Source: a candidate division CSSED10-310 bacterium
Lineage (GTDB): Bacteria; CSSED10-310; JAFGJC01
Direction: 5' to 3'
Assembly (NCBI GenBank): GCA_016929305.1
Contig: JAFGJC010000252.1
Location: forward strand, 1-17,203
DNA: 17,203 bases
The position numbers and the translations under genes are program-made. A model generated the notes under the pieces. That model did not search any database and was not told the DNA's origin. It saw nothing but the letters and a program-made list of their open reading frames with translations. Shown here in pieces: positions 5,722 to 13,101 of this stretch. The stretch's first letter is position 1; the number at the start of each line of letters is the position of its first letter.

Positions 5722-8700
5722 ATGGGTGAATCAAAGAAAAAAGACAGGAAACTACCTCCACAAATCGGCTCTTATAAAATAATAAGTGTTCTCGGGAAAG
5801 GTGGAATGGGAATCGTATACAAAGCCTGTCATATCACCTCAGGCAAAAACGTCGCACTAAAAACAGTAATCGCTCGAAACGAAAAACAGATCTTCAGCAT
5901 TCAAAGAGAAATCCGCGCCTTGTCCCGTATCCATCATCCCGGTGTTGTCCGCATTTATGATGAAGGTGTCGAAAACAACCGTCCCTGGTATGCGATGGAA
6001 TTGATTAAAGGTATAACTTTGAATAAATTTTGCGCGGAATGTTTATGGAACAGTTCACACACGCCTGCCAAATGGCGTTCTATTTCCTATAAATCCATCA
6101 AAAACGGGTCTTTATATTATACGAAACCCGAAGAACTTGAAAAAATCCTGGGAACGACAATTGATTCGCGGGAATGGGATGAGACGTTAAACGAAGCAAG
6201 TGAATTTACGTTTGCAATTCCCAAACCCACTGAATCGAAATTGCCGCCTGCTGCAAATGGTAAATTAACGGAGGTGTTGAATCTGGCTCTGAAAATCTGT
6301 TCTGCAATGGCATATTTCCATGGAGAAGGTGTCGTTCATAGAGATATCAAACCCTCCAATATTTTTATCAGAAACGGCAATCTACCAGTGATAACCGATT
6401 TCGGTTTGATGCTGGAATTTTGGGGAGAAGTAAGCCGGGATGAGCTGTATGATTCCTACAGCACAGGAGGGACTTTGCTATATTTATCGCCGGAGCAGAT
6501 TATGACGGGAATTGTTGATGCCAGGGCGGATCTTTACTCATTTGGATGTATTTTGTATGAGCTTGTTACCGGATGTGTCCCCTTTCGTGCCAGAAACGTA
6601 TCTCAGGCAATAATCGCCCAGTTAAAGTATTCGCCGGCACCTCCATCCCATCTTGTAGACGGTGTCCCGGAAGCTCTGGATGATTTAATATTGAAATTGC
6701 TTTCGAAAAAACCGCAGGATCGCATTGGGCATGCGGGAGGAATCATATCGGTATTGAAGACGCTAGGTGCCGTTGATCCCGATTTTTCTTATTATCCAAA
6801 ACCTCATTCCTATTTATACAGACCTACATTTTTCGGCCGTCGAAAAATTATGGATACTATACATCATAACATTGAAAAACTGAAAACAGGTCAAGGTGGT
6901 CTGATTCTGATATCCGGCGAAAGCGGTATTGGAAAAACACGGTTCCTGACTGAAATATCACGACTCGTAATTCGTCAGGGAATACAGTTATATGCGGGCG
7001 AGTGCCCGCCGCCTGGCAAATCCGATATCGACAGTATTCAAATGACACCTCAGCCTTTCTCAGCTTTCAAAAAAATGTTTCATGAAATTGCTGATCTTTG
7101 CCGAAGTTCAGGAGAAGATCTTAGCGATTTGATATATAATTACAGAGGTAAAATCCTGGCTCAGTATTTTCCCGAGATCAGGGAATTACCTGGTCAGGAT
7201 AAATATCCTGAGCCAGTTAAGCTTCCAGCGGAATCCGCTATTTTCCGCCTGCTCCAGGCAATGGCTGAGACATTCACTGAAATATCCAGAATCAGACCAT
7301 TGATTCTGATTCTCGACGATCTGCAATGGGCTGATGAACTGATATTGCGATTTTTGGAGTTTCAACAGAGAATTGGCACGATGCATCAAAACCCGCTCCT
7401 GTTCATCGCAACATATCGCAGCGAGGAACGCAATTCGCATCTGAAACGCCTTGATGATTCACCGAAAACAACCTCCATTAAACTCGAACCTCTCGACAAA
7501 TCCGCAATTGCGGGTATCATTGGTGAAATGCTGGCATATCCTCAAGTATCGAATACCTTCATTGATTTTCTCAATGCGTTTTCTAACGGAAATCCTTTTT
7601 TTGTTGCTGAGTATTTACGAGCGTGCGTGGAAGAAAATCTATTGTTTCGTGATATGGAAGGTCGCTGGCAGATTAGTGAAGAATCCGACGTGTCCACAGC
7701 AAAATACAGATACATGCCATTGCCGAATTCGATCCAGGCTTTAATAATGCATCGAGTAAACCTGTTATCTGATAATGCCCGATCGCTTCTGGATGCAGCA
7801 TCAGTTATCGGCCGCCAAATTGATTCAATCATTCTCTGGAATGTGATCTTCTTTTCCAACGAGATGCTGGATGCCATGGATGAACTGATAAATCGGGAAA
7901 TACTGGAAGAAATTCTCCCCGGAACTTTTCGATTCATTCATGACGCATTACAGCAGATCAATCATGAAAACATGGATGCAACTGTCCGAAAATTATTGCA
8001 TTTGAGAACAGCAGCCACCTATGAAAGCAGTTATGGGGATAACATTGAGGAATACCTCGTCACCATCGGTTATCACTTCAAAAATGGGGAAGCATATGAG
8101 AAAGCTTATGAGTATTTTTGCAGAGCCATATTGAAATCTATTCATTGCTATGCGTTTGAAGAAGCCGAGAATTTATATCTTTCGTGCCTTTCATTTGAAG
8201 ACAACATTCCTATCGAAGACCGTATCAACACACGGTTTATCCTTGCCAGGGACGTGTATGCGGCAAGAGGAAACTTTAAAGCAGCGGAAAAAATGTACAT
8301 GGATGCTCATAAGCTATCCCGTCAAATAAAAAATCGACATCAGGAAGCCCGAAACAAGCTGGGAATTGCACAAGCTAAAATGCATATGGGTAGCCTCGCT
8401 GAAGCCGTTGAGTTATCGACAAAGGCAAAGAGCATTTTCGAACAGCTTGGTGACAAATTGGGACAGGCTGATTCGTGGGGGCAACTGGGATGGCTGTATT
8501 TCTGCCTGGGAGATTATAAACAGGCTGAACAAATGAACACAACAGCTTTGAATATGTATCATGATCTCAAAAAATCCATTCATGAAGGATGTACATATAC
8601 CAACCTTGGTAATATTTATCTTGGTATGAACGAACCGGACAAAGCGCTTCTTCACTTCAAGAATGCTGTAAAAATTCACAGAGGAACAGGACGACATGAT

Positions 8701-9447
8701 CTGGAAGCAGACAATCTGGGCAGTCAGGCTTTGGTATATCGATTCAAGGGTCAGAGTGACAGAGCAAAAAAACTTGGTGAGCGAGCGGCTGGCATCTTGA
8801 ACCGGATCGGATATCATTACCGAGAGGCTTATGCCGTATCGAACCTGGCATTGTTTCATCAGGATCTCGGTGATTCGGTTAAATCCAAAGACCTTTACAG
8901 ACTATCCCTTCAGCTGCATCGGGAGGTTCACGATAGAATTGGCGAAGGCGGTACATTGATTAACTATGCAACATTTCTCTATGAAGAAGGTGAAATTGAG
9001 GAATCTTTAGAACAATTCAGCGCTGCCATCGATATTTTTAATGATGTTGGAATGAATCTGCCGATTGCCAGAGCTTATCATGGAATGGCTGCTCTGGAAC
9101 GACAGGCGAACGGCGATTTGGAGCGTTCTGAAAAACTGCTGGACAAAGCAGAACATATTTTACGCATGGAGAAAAATGATATCGGACAGTTCTATTGCAA
9201 ATGTGAACGCGGGCACATTAATCTGGCAAGAAACCACACACCTCAAGAGTGCTTGGATGAAATTCTAGATCCAAAACATGACGCGATGATAAAATCAGAT
9301 ATCGATCTCGCCAGGACAGTTGCCAACTTACGCCATGCTGTGGAGGTCTATTTCAAAGGTGGTAAATTAATTCATGGCGCATCACTTGAGGATTTGCCAA
9401 AGGGATTGCGTAACTGGATGAAGCAATCAGGGAAGCTATCACAGTAA
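5722..9447 (+). CDS. Serine/threonine protein kinase–AAA ATPase–TPR signalling protein (PknK-like architecture)
   Basis: This cytoplasmic protein has 1241 residues and no membrane segment. Kinase domain at about 17-350: glycine loop GKGGMG (25-30), VALK Lys47, alphaC Glu63, HRDIKPSN (206-213, Asp208), DFG (226-228) and SPE (256-258), so it should be catalytically competent. Between hinge and HRD lies an unusual insertion of about 75 residues (106-180). An ATPase follows: Walker A GESGIGKT (399-406) and Walker B LILDDLQWAD (529-538), as in AAA_16/STAND-type ATPases. Residues from about 840 to 1150 are TPRs, with helix-turn starts at 850, 890, 930, 970, 1010, 1050 and 1090, an exact 40-residue period. 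Mycobacterial PknK and many myxobacterial kinases share the kinase–ATPase order. The TPRs probably bind the partner or effector. ATG at 5722 has only weak AAGG upstream, but the kinase fold begins directly after it. It is divergent from the RSH gene and no histidine-kinase or DNA-binding tail is present. Confidence 0.92.
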   Translation: MGESKKKDRKLPPQIGSYKIISVLGKGGMGIVYKACHITSGKNVALKTVIARNEKQIFSIQREIRALSRIHHPGVVRIYDEGVENNRPWYAMELIKGITLNKFCAECLWNSSHTPAKWRSISYKSIKNGSLYYTKPEELEKILGTTIDSREWDETLNEASEFTFAIPKPTESKLPPAANGKLTEVLNLALKICSAMAYFHGEGVVHRDIKPSNIFIRNGNLPVITDFGLMLEFWGEVSRDELYDSYSTGGTLLYLSPEQIMTGIVDARADLYSFGCILYELVTGCVPFRARNVSQAIIAQLKYSPAPPSHLVDGVPEALDDLILKLLSKKPQDRIGHAGGIISVLKTLGAVDPDFSYYPKPHSYLYRPTFFGRRKIMDTIHHNIEKLKTGQGGLILISGESGIGKTRFLTEISRLVIRQGIQLYAGECPPPGKSDIDSIQMTPQPFSAFKKMFHEIADLCRSSGEDLSDLIYNYRGKILAQYFPEIRELPGQDKYPEPVKLPAESAIFRLLQAMAETFTEISRIRPLILILDDLQWADELILRFLEFQQRIGTMHQNPLLFIATYRSEERNSHLKRLDDSPKTTSIKLEPLDKSAIAGIIGEMLAYPQVSNTFIDFLNAFSNGNPFFVAEYLRACVEENLLFRDMEGRWQISEESDVSTAKYRYMPLPNSIQALIMHRVNLLSDNARSLLDAASVIGRQIDSIILWNVIFFSNEMLDAMDELINREILEEILPGTFRFIHDALQQINHENMDATVRKLLHLRTAATYESSYGDNIEEYLVTIGYHFKNGEAYEKAYEYFCRAILKSIHCYAFEEAENLYLSCLSFEDNIPIEDRINTRFILARDVYAARGNFKAAEKMYMDAHKLSRQIKNRHQEARNKLGIAQAKMHMGSLAEAVELSTKAKSIFEQLGDKLGQADSWGQLGWLYFCLGDYKQAEQMNTTALNMYHDLKKSIHEGCTYTNLGNIYLGMNEPDKALLHFKNAVKIHRGTGRHDLEADNLGSQALVYRFKGQSDRAKKLGERAAGILNRIGYHYREAYAVSNLALFHQDLGDSVKSKDLYRLSLQLHREVHDRIGEGGTLINYATFLYEEGEIEESLEQFSAAIDIFNDVGMNLPIARAYHGMAALERQANGDLERSEKLLDKAEHILRMEKNDIGQFYCKCERGHINLARNHTPQECLDEILDPKHDAMIKSDIDLARTVANLRHAVEVYFKGGKLIHGASLEDLPKGLRNWMKQSGKLSQ

Positions 9448-9602
9448 ATATTCTGGGTGTTTCTGTTGACTCCAAGTAATAACCTTCTGATTCAGTGATG
9501 GGTTAGCCGCGGGGGGACCATTGAAATACTTCTTTCGGGTGATGTGAGGGATTTTTGTGTTCGTTATAGTAAGGACAGTTGGTTATAAAAAGGAGGGCAA
9601 AC
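9448..9602. other. Intergenic region upstream of the hydrolase–ABC operon
   Basis: These 155 bp lie between the kinase stop and the hydrolase start. No clear terminator follows the kinase gene. A TATAGT hexamer at 9565-9570 could be a -10 box, but no good -35 lies 16-18 bp upstream. AGGAGG at 9591-9596 is the ribosome binding site of the hydrolase. Confidence 0.35.
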
Positions 9603-11087
9603 ATGGCGTCAACTGCATCATTCAAACAGGCATTCGGAAAAAAACAGGTTAAAAACGCATGGATGTTATGTCTGGGCATGCTGATTGTATTATTAGCAGT
9701 TCCGGTATCACTGGCGATCGCGATGCCGGAATTCACCGACTGTAAACTTACACCTAAAGGGGGAAGCGCAAGTATTCAGGCGAAATGCACGCAACTTACG
9801 GTTCCTGAAAATCCTGATGATCCTAATGGAAAACAGATCCAACTCAAGATTGTGATCGTTCCTGCCAAGCATCGGAATAAAATGCCGGATCCCTTATTTT
9901 TGCTGGCTGGCGGACCGGGACAAGCCATTTCCGAAGCGTTTCCAGCCATTGCGGACAGTTTTGAAAAAATCCGCGAGGACAGGGATCTGGTGCTTGTGGA
10001 TCAGAGAGGAACCGGCGGATCGAATCCTCTGGATTGCCCCTCGTCAGAAAAACTGCTGTTTTCGCCCGACGAATCCGCCCGGTATATCATTGAGTGTGCC
10101 GATAATCTTGATTTCAATCCTCAATATTATACCACGCTGAACTATATTAAAGATCTTGAGTATGTCCGGAACGCACTAGGATACGATCAGATAAATCTGT
10201 ATGGCGCATCGTATGGGACACTGGTTGCCCAGGTCTATGCGAATCGTTATCCTGATCGTATTCGAGCTATGATTCTGGATGGTGTTGCCCATCCCGGATA
10301 TCGAGTATTTTTCGATTACAGGCAATCCATTCCTCGAGCTCTTGAAAAGCTGTTTTCGCGCTGCAAAGAGGATCCGGACTGCAACAAGGCATTTCCCAAT
10401 CTGAAAGAATCATTCCTCACCATTCTGGAACGATTGGAATCGGAACCGGTTCCCGTTCGAATCAAAAATCCTAAAACCGGGGAAATTGTGCAGTTCGATA
10501 TGACCCGGGAACGTTTTCTCCAGGCTGTCATGCCGCTGCTGTACGCTCCGGAAACAATTGCGCTGTTGCCATTGACCCTCCATGCTGCGGCTGAATTCAA
10601 TGATTATGAACCGCTGGCAGGTCAGAGTGCATCTGTTGATATGGGAATATATCCCGGACTGATGTTCTCGGTAGTCTGTGCGGAAGATGTTCCCTTTTTC
10701 CCACCCGAAACCAAGTGGCCGGAACCCGGGCCGCTTGAATTCCGCGAGCATGCTCTGATGGTCTGCAAGATCTGCTCCCAATGGCACACCACATCTCAAG
10801 AAAGAATTCCAGACCCGGTTATCTCTCATATTCCGGTTCTGCTGCTGTCTGGTGATGCGGATCCCGTGACACCGCCGGAATCAGCCGAAAAAACCGCTGC
10901 CTTTTATCCCGAAAGCCTGCACATCTCTCTTTCCAACATGGGTCATGGAATCATCAACCGCGGTTGTATCAGAGATATCGCGGCTGATTTTATTCGTTCC
11001 GGTTCCGTAACAGGTTTGGACGTGTCCTGTGCAGAAGACATTCTCCCGGCACCTTTCTTTGTCAACTTCAACGGTCCCAAACCATAA
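9603..11087 (+). CDS. Exported alpha/beta hydrolase, S33 peptidase-type (tripeptidyl/prolyl aminopeptidase-like)
   Basis: The 494-residue protein starts with a basic segment and a hydrophobic signal or anchor helix (about residues 20-40), so it should act in the periplasm or outside the cell. GGPGQA (103-108) is the oxyanion-hole motif of S33 peptidases. VDQRGTGGSNP (132-142), the nucleophile elbow GASYG with Ser203, GDADPVTPP with Asp420, and MGHG with His448 complete a Ser-Asp-His triad. Length and C-terminal layout fit the TAP-like branch, which removes short peptides from N-termini or acts on small esters; the real substrate is unknown. Several Cys pairs (for example 254/260 and 388/391) may form disulfides. 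AGGAGG (9591-9596) 6 nt upstream selects ATG 9603 over the TTG at 9579. An ABC exporter ATPase follows after 19 nt, so the genes are probably one operon. Confidence 0.87.
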   Translation: MASTASFKQAFGKKQVKNAWMLCLGMLIVLLAVPVSLAIAMPEFTDCKLTPKGGSASIQAKCTQLTVPENPDDPNGKQIQLKIVIVPAKHRNKMPDPLFLLAGGPGQAISEAFPAIADSFEKIREDRDLVLVDQRGTGGSNPLDCPSSEKLLFSPDESARYIIECADNLDFNPQYYTTLNYIKDLEYVRNALGYDQINLYGASYGTLVAQVYANRYPDRIRAMILDGVAHPGYRVFFDYRQSIPRALEKLFSRCKEDPDCNKAFPNLKESFLTILERLESEPVPVRIKNPKTGEIVQFDMTRERFLQAVMPLLYAPETIALLPLTLHAAAEFNDYEPLAGQSASVDMGIYPGLMFSVVCAEDVPFFPPETKWPEPGPLEFREHALMVCKICSQWHTTSQERIPDPVISHIPVLLLSGDADPVTPPESAEKTAAFYPESLHISLSNMGHGIINRGCIRDIAADFIRSGSVTGLDVSCAEDILPAPFFVNFNGPKP

Positions 11088-11106
11088 GTATTCAGGAGGC
11101 GATGAA

Positions 11107-11841
11107 ATGATTGAGACACTGCATCTTCAAAAGAAATTCGGTGATGTTATCGCCCTTAAAGATGTCACCTTCAACGCTGAAAACGGAAGTATTACCGGAC
11201 TTTTGGGGCCAAACGGAGCGGGGAAGTCCACCACTCTCAGATCCATCTACGGACTAATCCAGTTGAACAGCGGCATCGCCAAGGTGGATGGATTTAACAC
11301 CGCTGAAAAACCACTGGAAGCTCGTCAGCGTCTGGGAGTTTTACCGGACAAACGCGGTTTGTACCCTCGTTTGACGGCATGGGAGAACATTCAGTATTTC
11401 GGCCGGTTGCATGGCATCAACGGGAACGATTTAGAAGAAAAGATCGAAAATCTGGTGAATCTTCTTGATATGAAGGATTTCGTTCACAGAAAAACCAAGG
11501 GATTTTCCACCGGTCAGCAGCTGAAAGTGAATCTGGCCAGAGCCTTGGTGCATGATCCACCCAATATTCTACTGGATGAACCGACAAACGGTCTGGATGT
11601 CATGAGTACGCGAACACTCCGTGATTTCATACGGCGATTGAGTGAGGAGGGTAAATGTGTCATTTTATCCACACATATCATGCAGGAGGTCAGCGCCCTT
11701 TGCGACCATATCGTGATCATTTCACAGGGACAGGTGATGGCGGACGGAAAGCCGGAAACGCTTCTGGCACAATCCGGAAAATCCAATCTTGAAGACGCCT
11801 TTATCCAGATCATCGGATCCGGGGAGGGATTGATGCGATGA
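11107..11841 (+). CDS. ABC exporter ATP-binding protein (NatA-like)
   Basis: The 244-residue nucleotide-binding subunit has Walker A GPNGAGKST (34-42), signature FSTGQ (133-137), Walker B NILLDEP with Glu158, a D-loop GLD, and switch His190 in ILSTH. The signature departs from LSGGQ in a way common in NatA-like exporters, and the Q-loop area reads LPDKRGLYPRLTAWENI, also typical of that group. It would energise the permease encoded next, exporting a small ion, lipid or peptide; Na+ export is the classic NatAB role but cannot be shown here. The ATG at 11107 lies 7 nt after AGGAGG (11094-11099). The stop overlaps the permease start as ATGA. Confidence 0.93.
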   Translation: MIETLHLQKKFGDVIALKDVTFNAENGSITGLLGPNGAGKSTTLRSIYGLIQLNSGIAKVDGFNTAEKPLEARQRLGVLPDKRGLYPRLTAWENIQYFGRLHGINGNDLEEKIENLVNLLDMKDFVHRKTKGFSTGQQLKVNLARALVHDPPNILLDEPTNGLDVMSTRTLRDFIRRLSEEGKCVILSTHIMQEVSALCDHIVIISQGQVMADGKPETLLAQSGKSNLEDAFIQIIGSGEGLMR

Positions 11842-13016
11842 AAAGCCGAATAGCTGTTATTTACAAAAAGGAAGTTATCGACAATGTGAGGGATCGCAGA
11901 GCACTCAGCGCATCCGTCATGTCCATTTTAATCGGTCCGGTCATGGCTCTATTAATAATATACATTCTGGGTAATATCACAGCGGATAAAATGGATAAAC
12001 CCTTGGATCTTCCGGTATCCGGTGCGGAATATGCGCCATCCCTGATTCAATTTTTAACCCAACACGATGTCAACATCAAACCTGTTCCGGAGGATATCAA
12101 CGACTCAATCCGGAACGGTGTGTCCGAAGTTGTTCTGATCATACCCCAAACCTATCCCGAATCCTTTACAGACGGTGAACCGGCAGCCGTGACCCTCGTA
12201 ATTGACAGTTCCCGGACATCAGCCACTACATCGATACGCAGGGCTCAAAGTCTGCTTATGGGATATTCACGCCAAATCGGAAATCTCCGGCTGATGGCCC
12301 GGGGAGTAAACCCTCAGGTAACTGCAGCAATCACACTGGAAACGCTCGATCTGGCGACACCCCAGAGTAAAGCGCTGTTGTTTCTGATCAGTTTACCCAT
12401 GTTCCTGGTACTGTCACTGTTTATCGGCGGCATGGCCGTTGTCATCGATGCCACCGCCGGCGAACGGGAAAGAGGATCCCTGGAACCGCTGCTGATCAAT
12501 CCAGCCAAACGATGGGAAATCGTTCTGGGTAAACTGCTGGCTGCCGTCAGTTTCACGTTGGTCTCCATTCTGTTATCGATTGCCGCTTTTGCCGCGATAT
12601 TCAATTATGTGCCCATCGACCAGATCCTTAATATCCCGGTCAGCGTGAACTGGATGACATTTGTTGTGATCTTTCTTAACATATTGCCGCTCATATTTTT
12701 CGTTACTATACTTCAAATGCTGATTGTTGCTTTCGCCCGTTCTTATAAAGAAGCCCAGACAACACTGGCCTGGCTGCCGATCATCCCGCTACTCCCAAGC
12801 GTCGCTCTCGGATACATATCAATCCAGTCCGGGCCATCGATGATGCTCATCCCGACCATCAGCCAGCAGTTGCTTATTCTTCAATATCTAAGAGGCGAAA
12901 CCATTCCTGTGACCAACCCGCTGATCGCCGCCGGATTTACACTCCTGATTTCGCTGGGATTGCTGATCATGACCATTCGAATATACAACCGGGAAAAATT
13001 ACTGTCCAGCAATTGA
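11838..13016 (+). CDS. ABC-2 type exporter permease (NatB-like)
   Basis: The 392-residue membrane protein has one helix near the N-terminus (about 27-46) and a soluble extracytoplasmic loop of about 130 residues. A group of about five helices follows from residue 176 to 380. The motif GERERGSLEPLLINP (208-222), just after the second helix, is the coupling-helix signature of ABC-2/NatB permeases. It pairs with the ATPase encoded immediately upstream through a 4-bp overlap, implying translational coupling. The product acts in the inner membrane. The exported hydrolase two genes upstream suggests a shared substrate or envelope process. Specific substrate is not evident. Confidence 0.92.
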   Translation: MKSRIAVIYKKEVIDNVRDRRALSASVMSILIGPVMALLIIYILGNITADKMDKPLDLPVSGAEYAPSLIQFLTQHDVNIKPVPEDINDSIRNGVSEVVLIIPQTYPESFTDGEPAAVTLVIDSSRTSATTSIRRAQSLLMGYSRQIGNLRLMARGVNPQVTAAITLETLDLATPQSKALLFLISLPMFLVLSLFIGGMAVVIDATAGERERGSLEPLLINPAKRWEIVLGKLLAAVSFTLVSILLSIAAFAAIFNYVPIDQILNIPVSVNWMTFVVIFLNILPLIFFVTILQMLIVAFARSYKEAQTTLAWLPIIPLLPSVALGYISIQSGPSMMLIPTISQQLLILQYLRGETIPVTNPLIAAGFTLLISLGLLIMTIRIYNREKLLSSN

Positions 13017-13101
13017 ATAACGCGTACACAGTCAGACCATCATTGTAGGTTTCTACCTGAGTTGCTCAGTCAGTAAAATCTATATAAAAACCATCGAAAC
13101 C
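13017..13101. other. Convergent gap with a small hairpin
   Basis: These 85 bp separate the ABC permease stop from the fibre-protein stop. GTAG/CTAC (around 13045-13056) and CTGAG (13057-13061)/CTCAG (13065-13069) form two adjacent short stems. Neither is followed by a clear U-tract on either strand, so a shared bidirectional terminator is only possible. Confidence 0.3.

Noticed and set aside
11029..11106. Earlier start for the ABC ATPase gene inside the hydrolase gene
   Set aside because: The upstream codons encode no conserved ABC sequence, while AGGAGG at 11094-11099 is ideally placed for the ATG at 11107.
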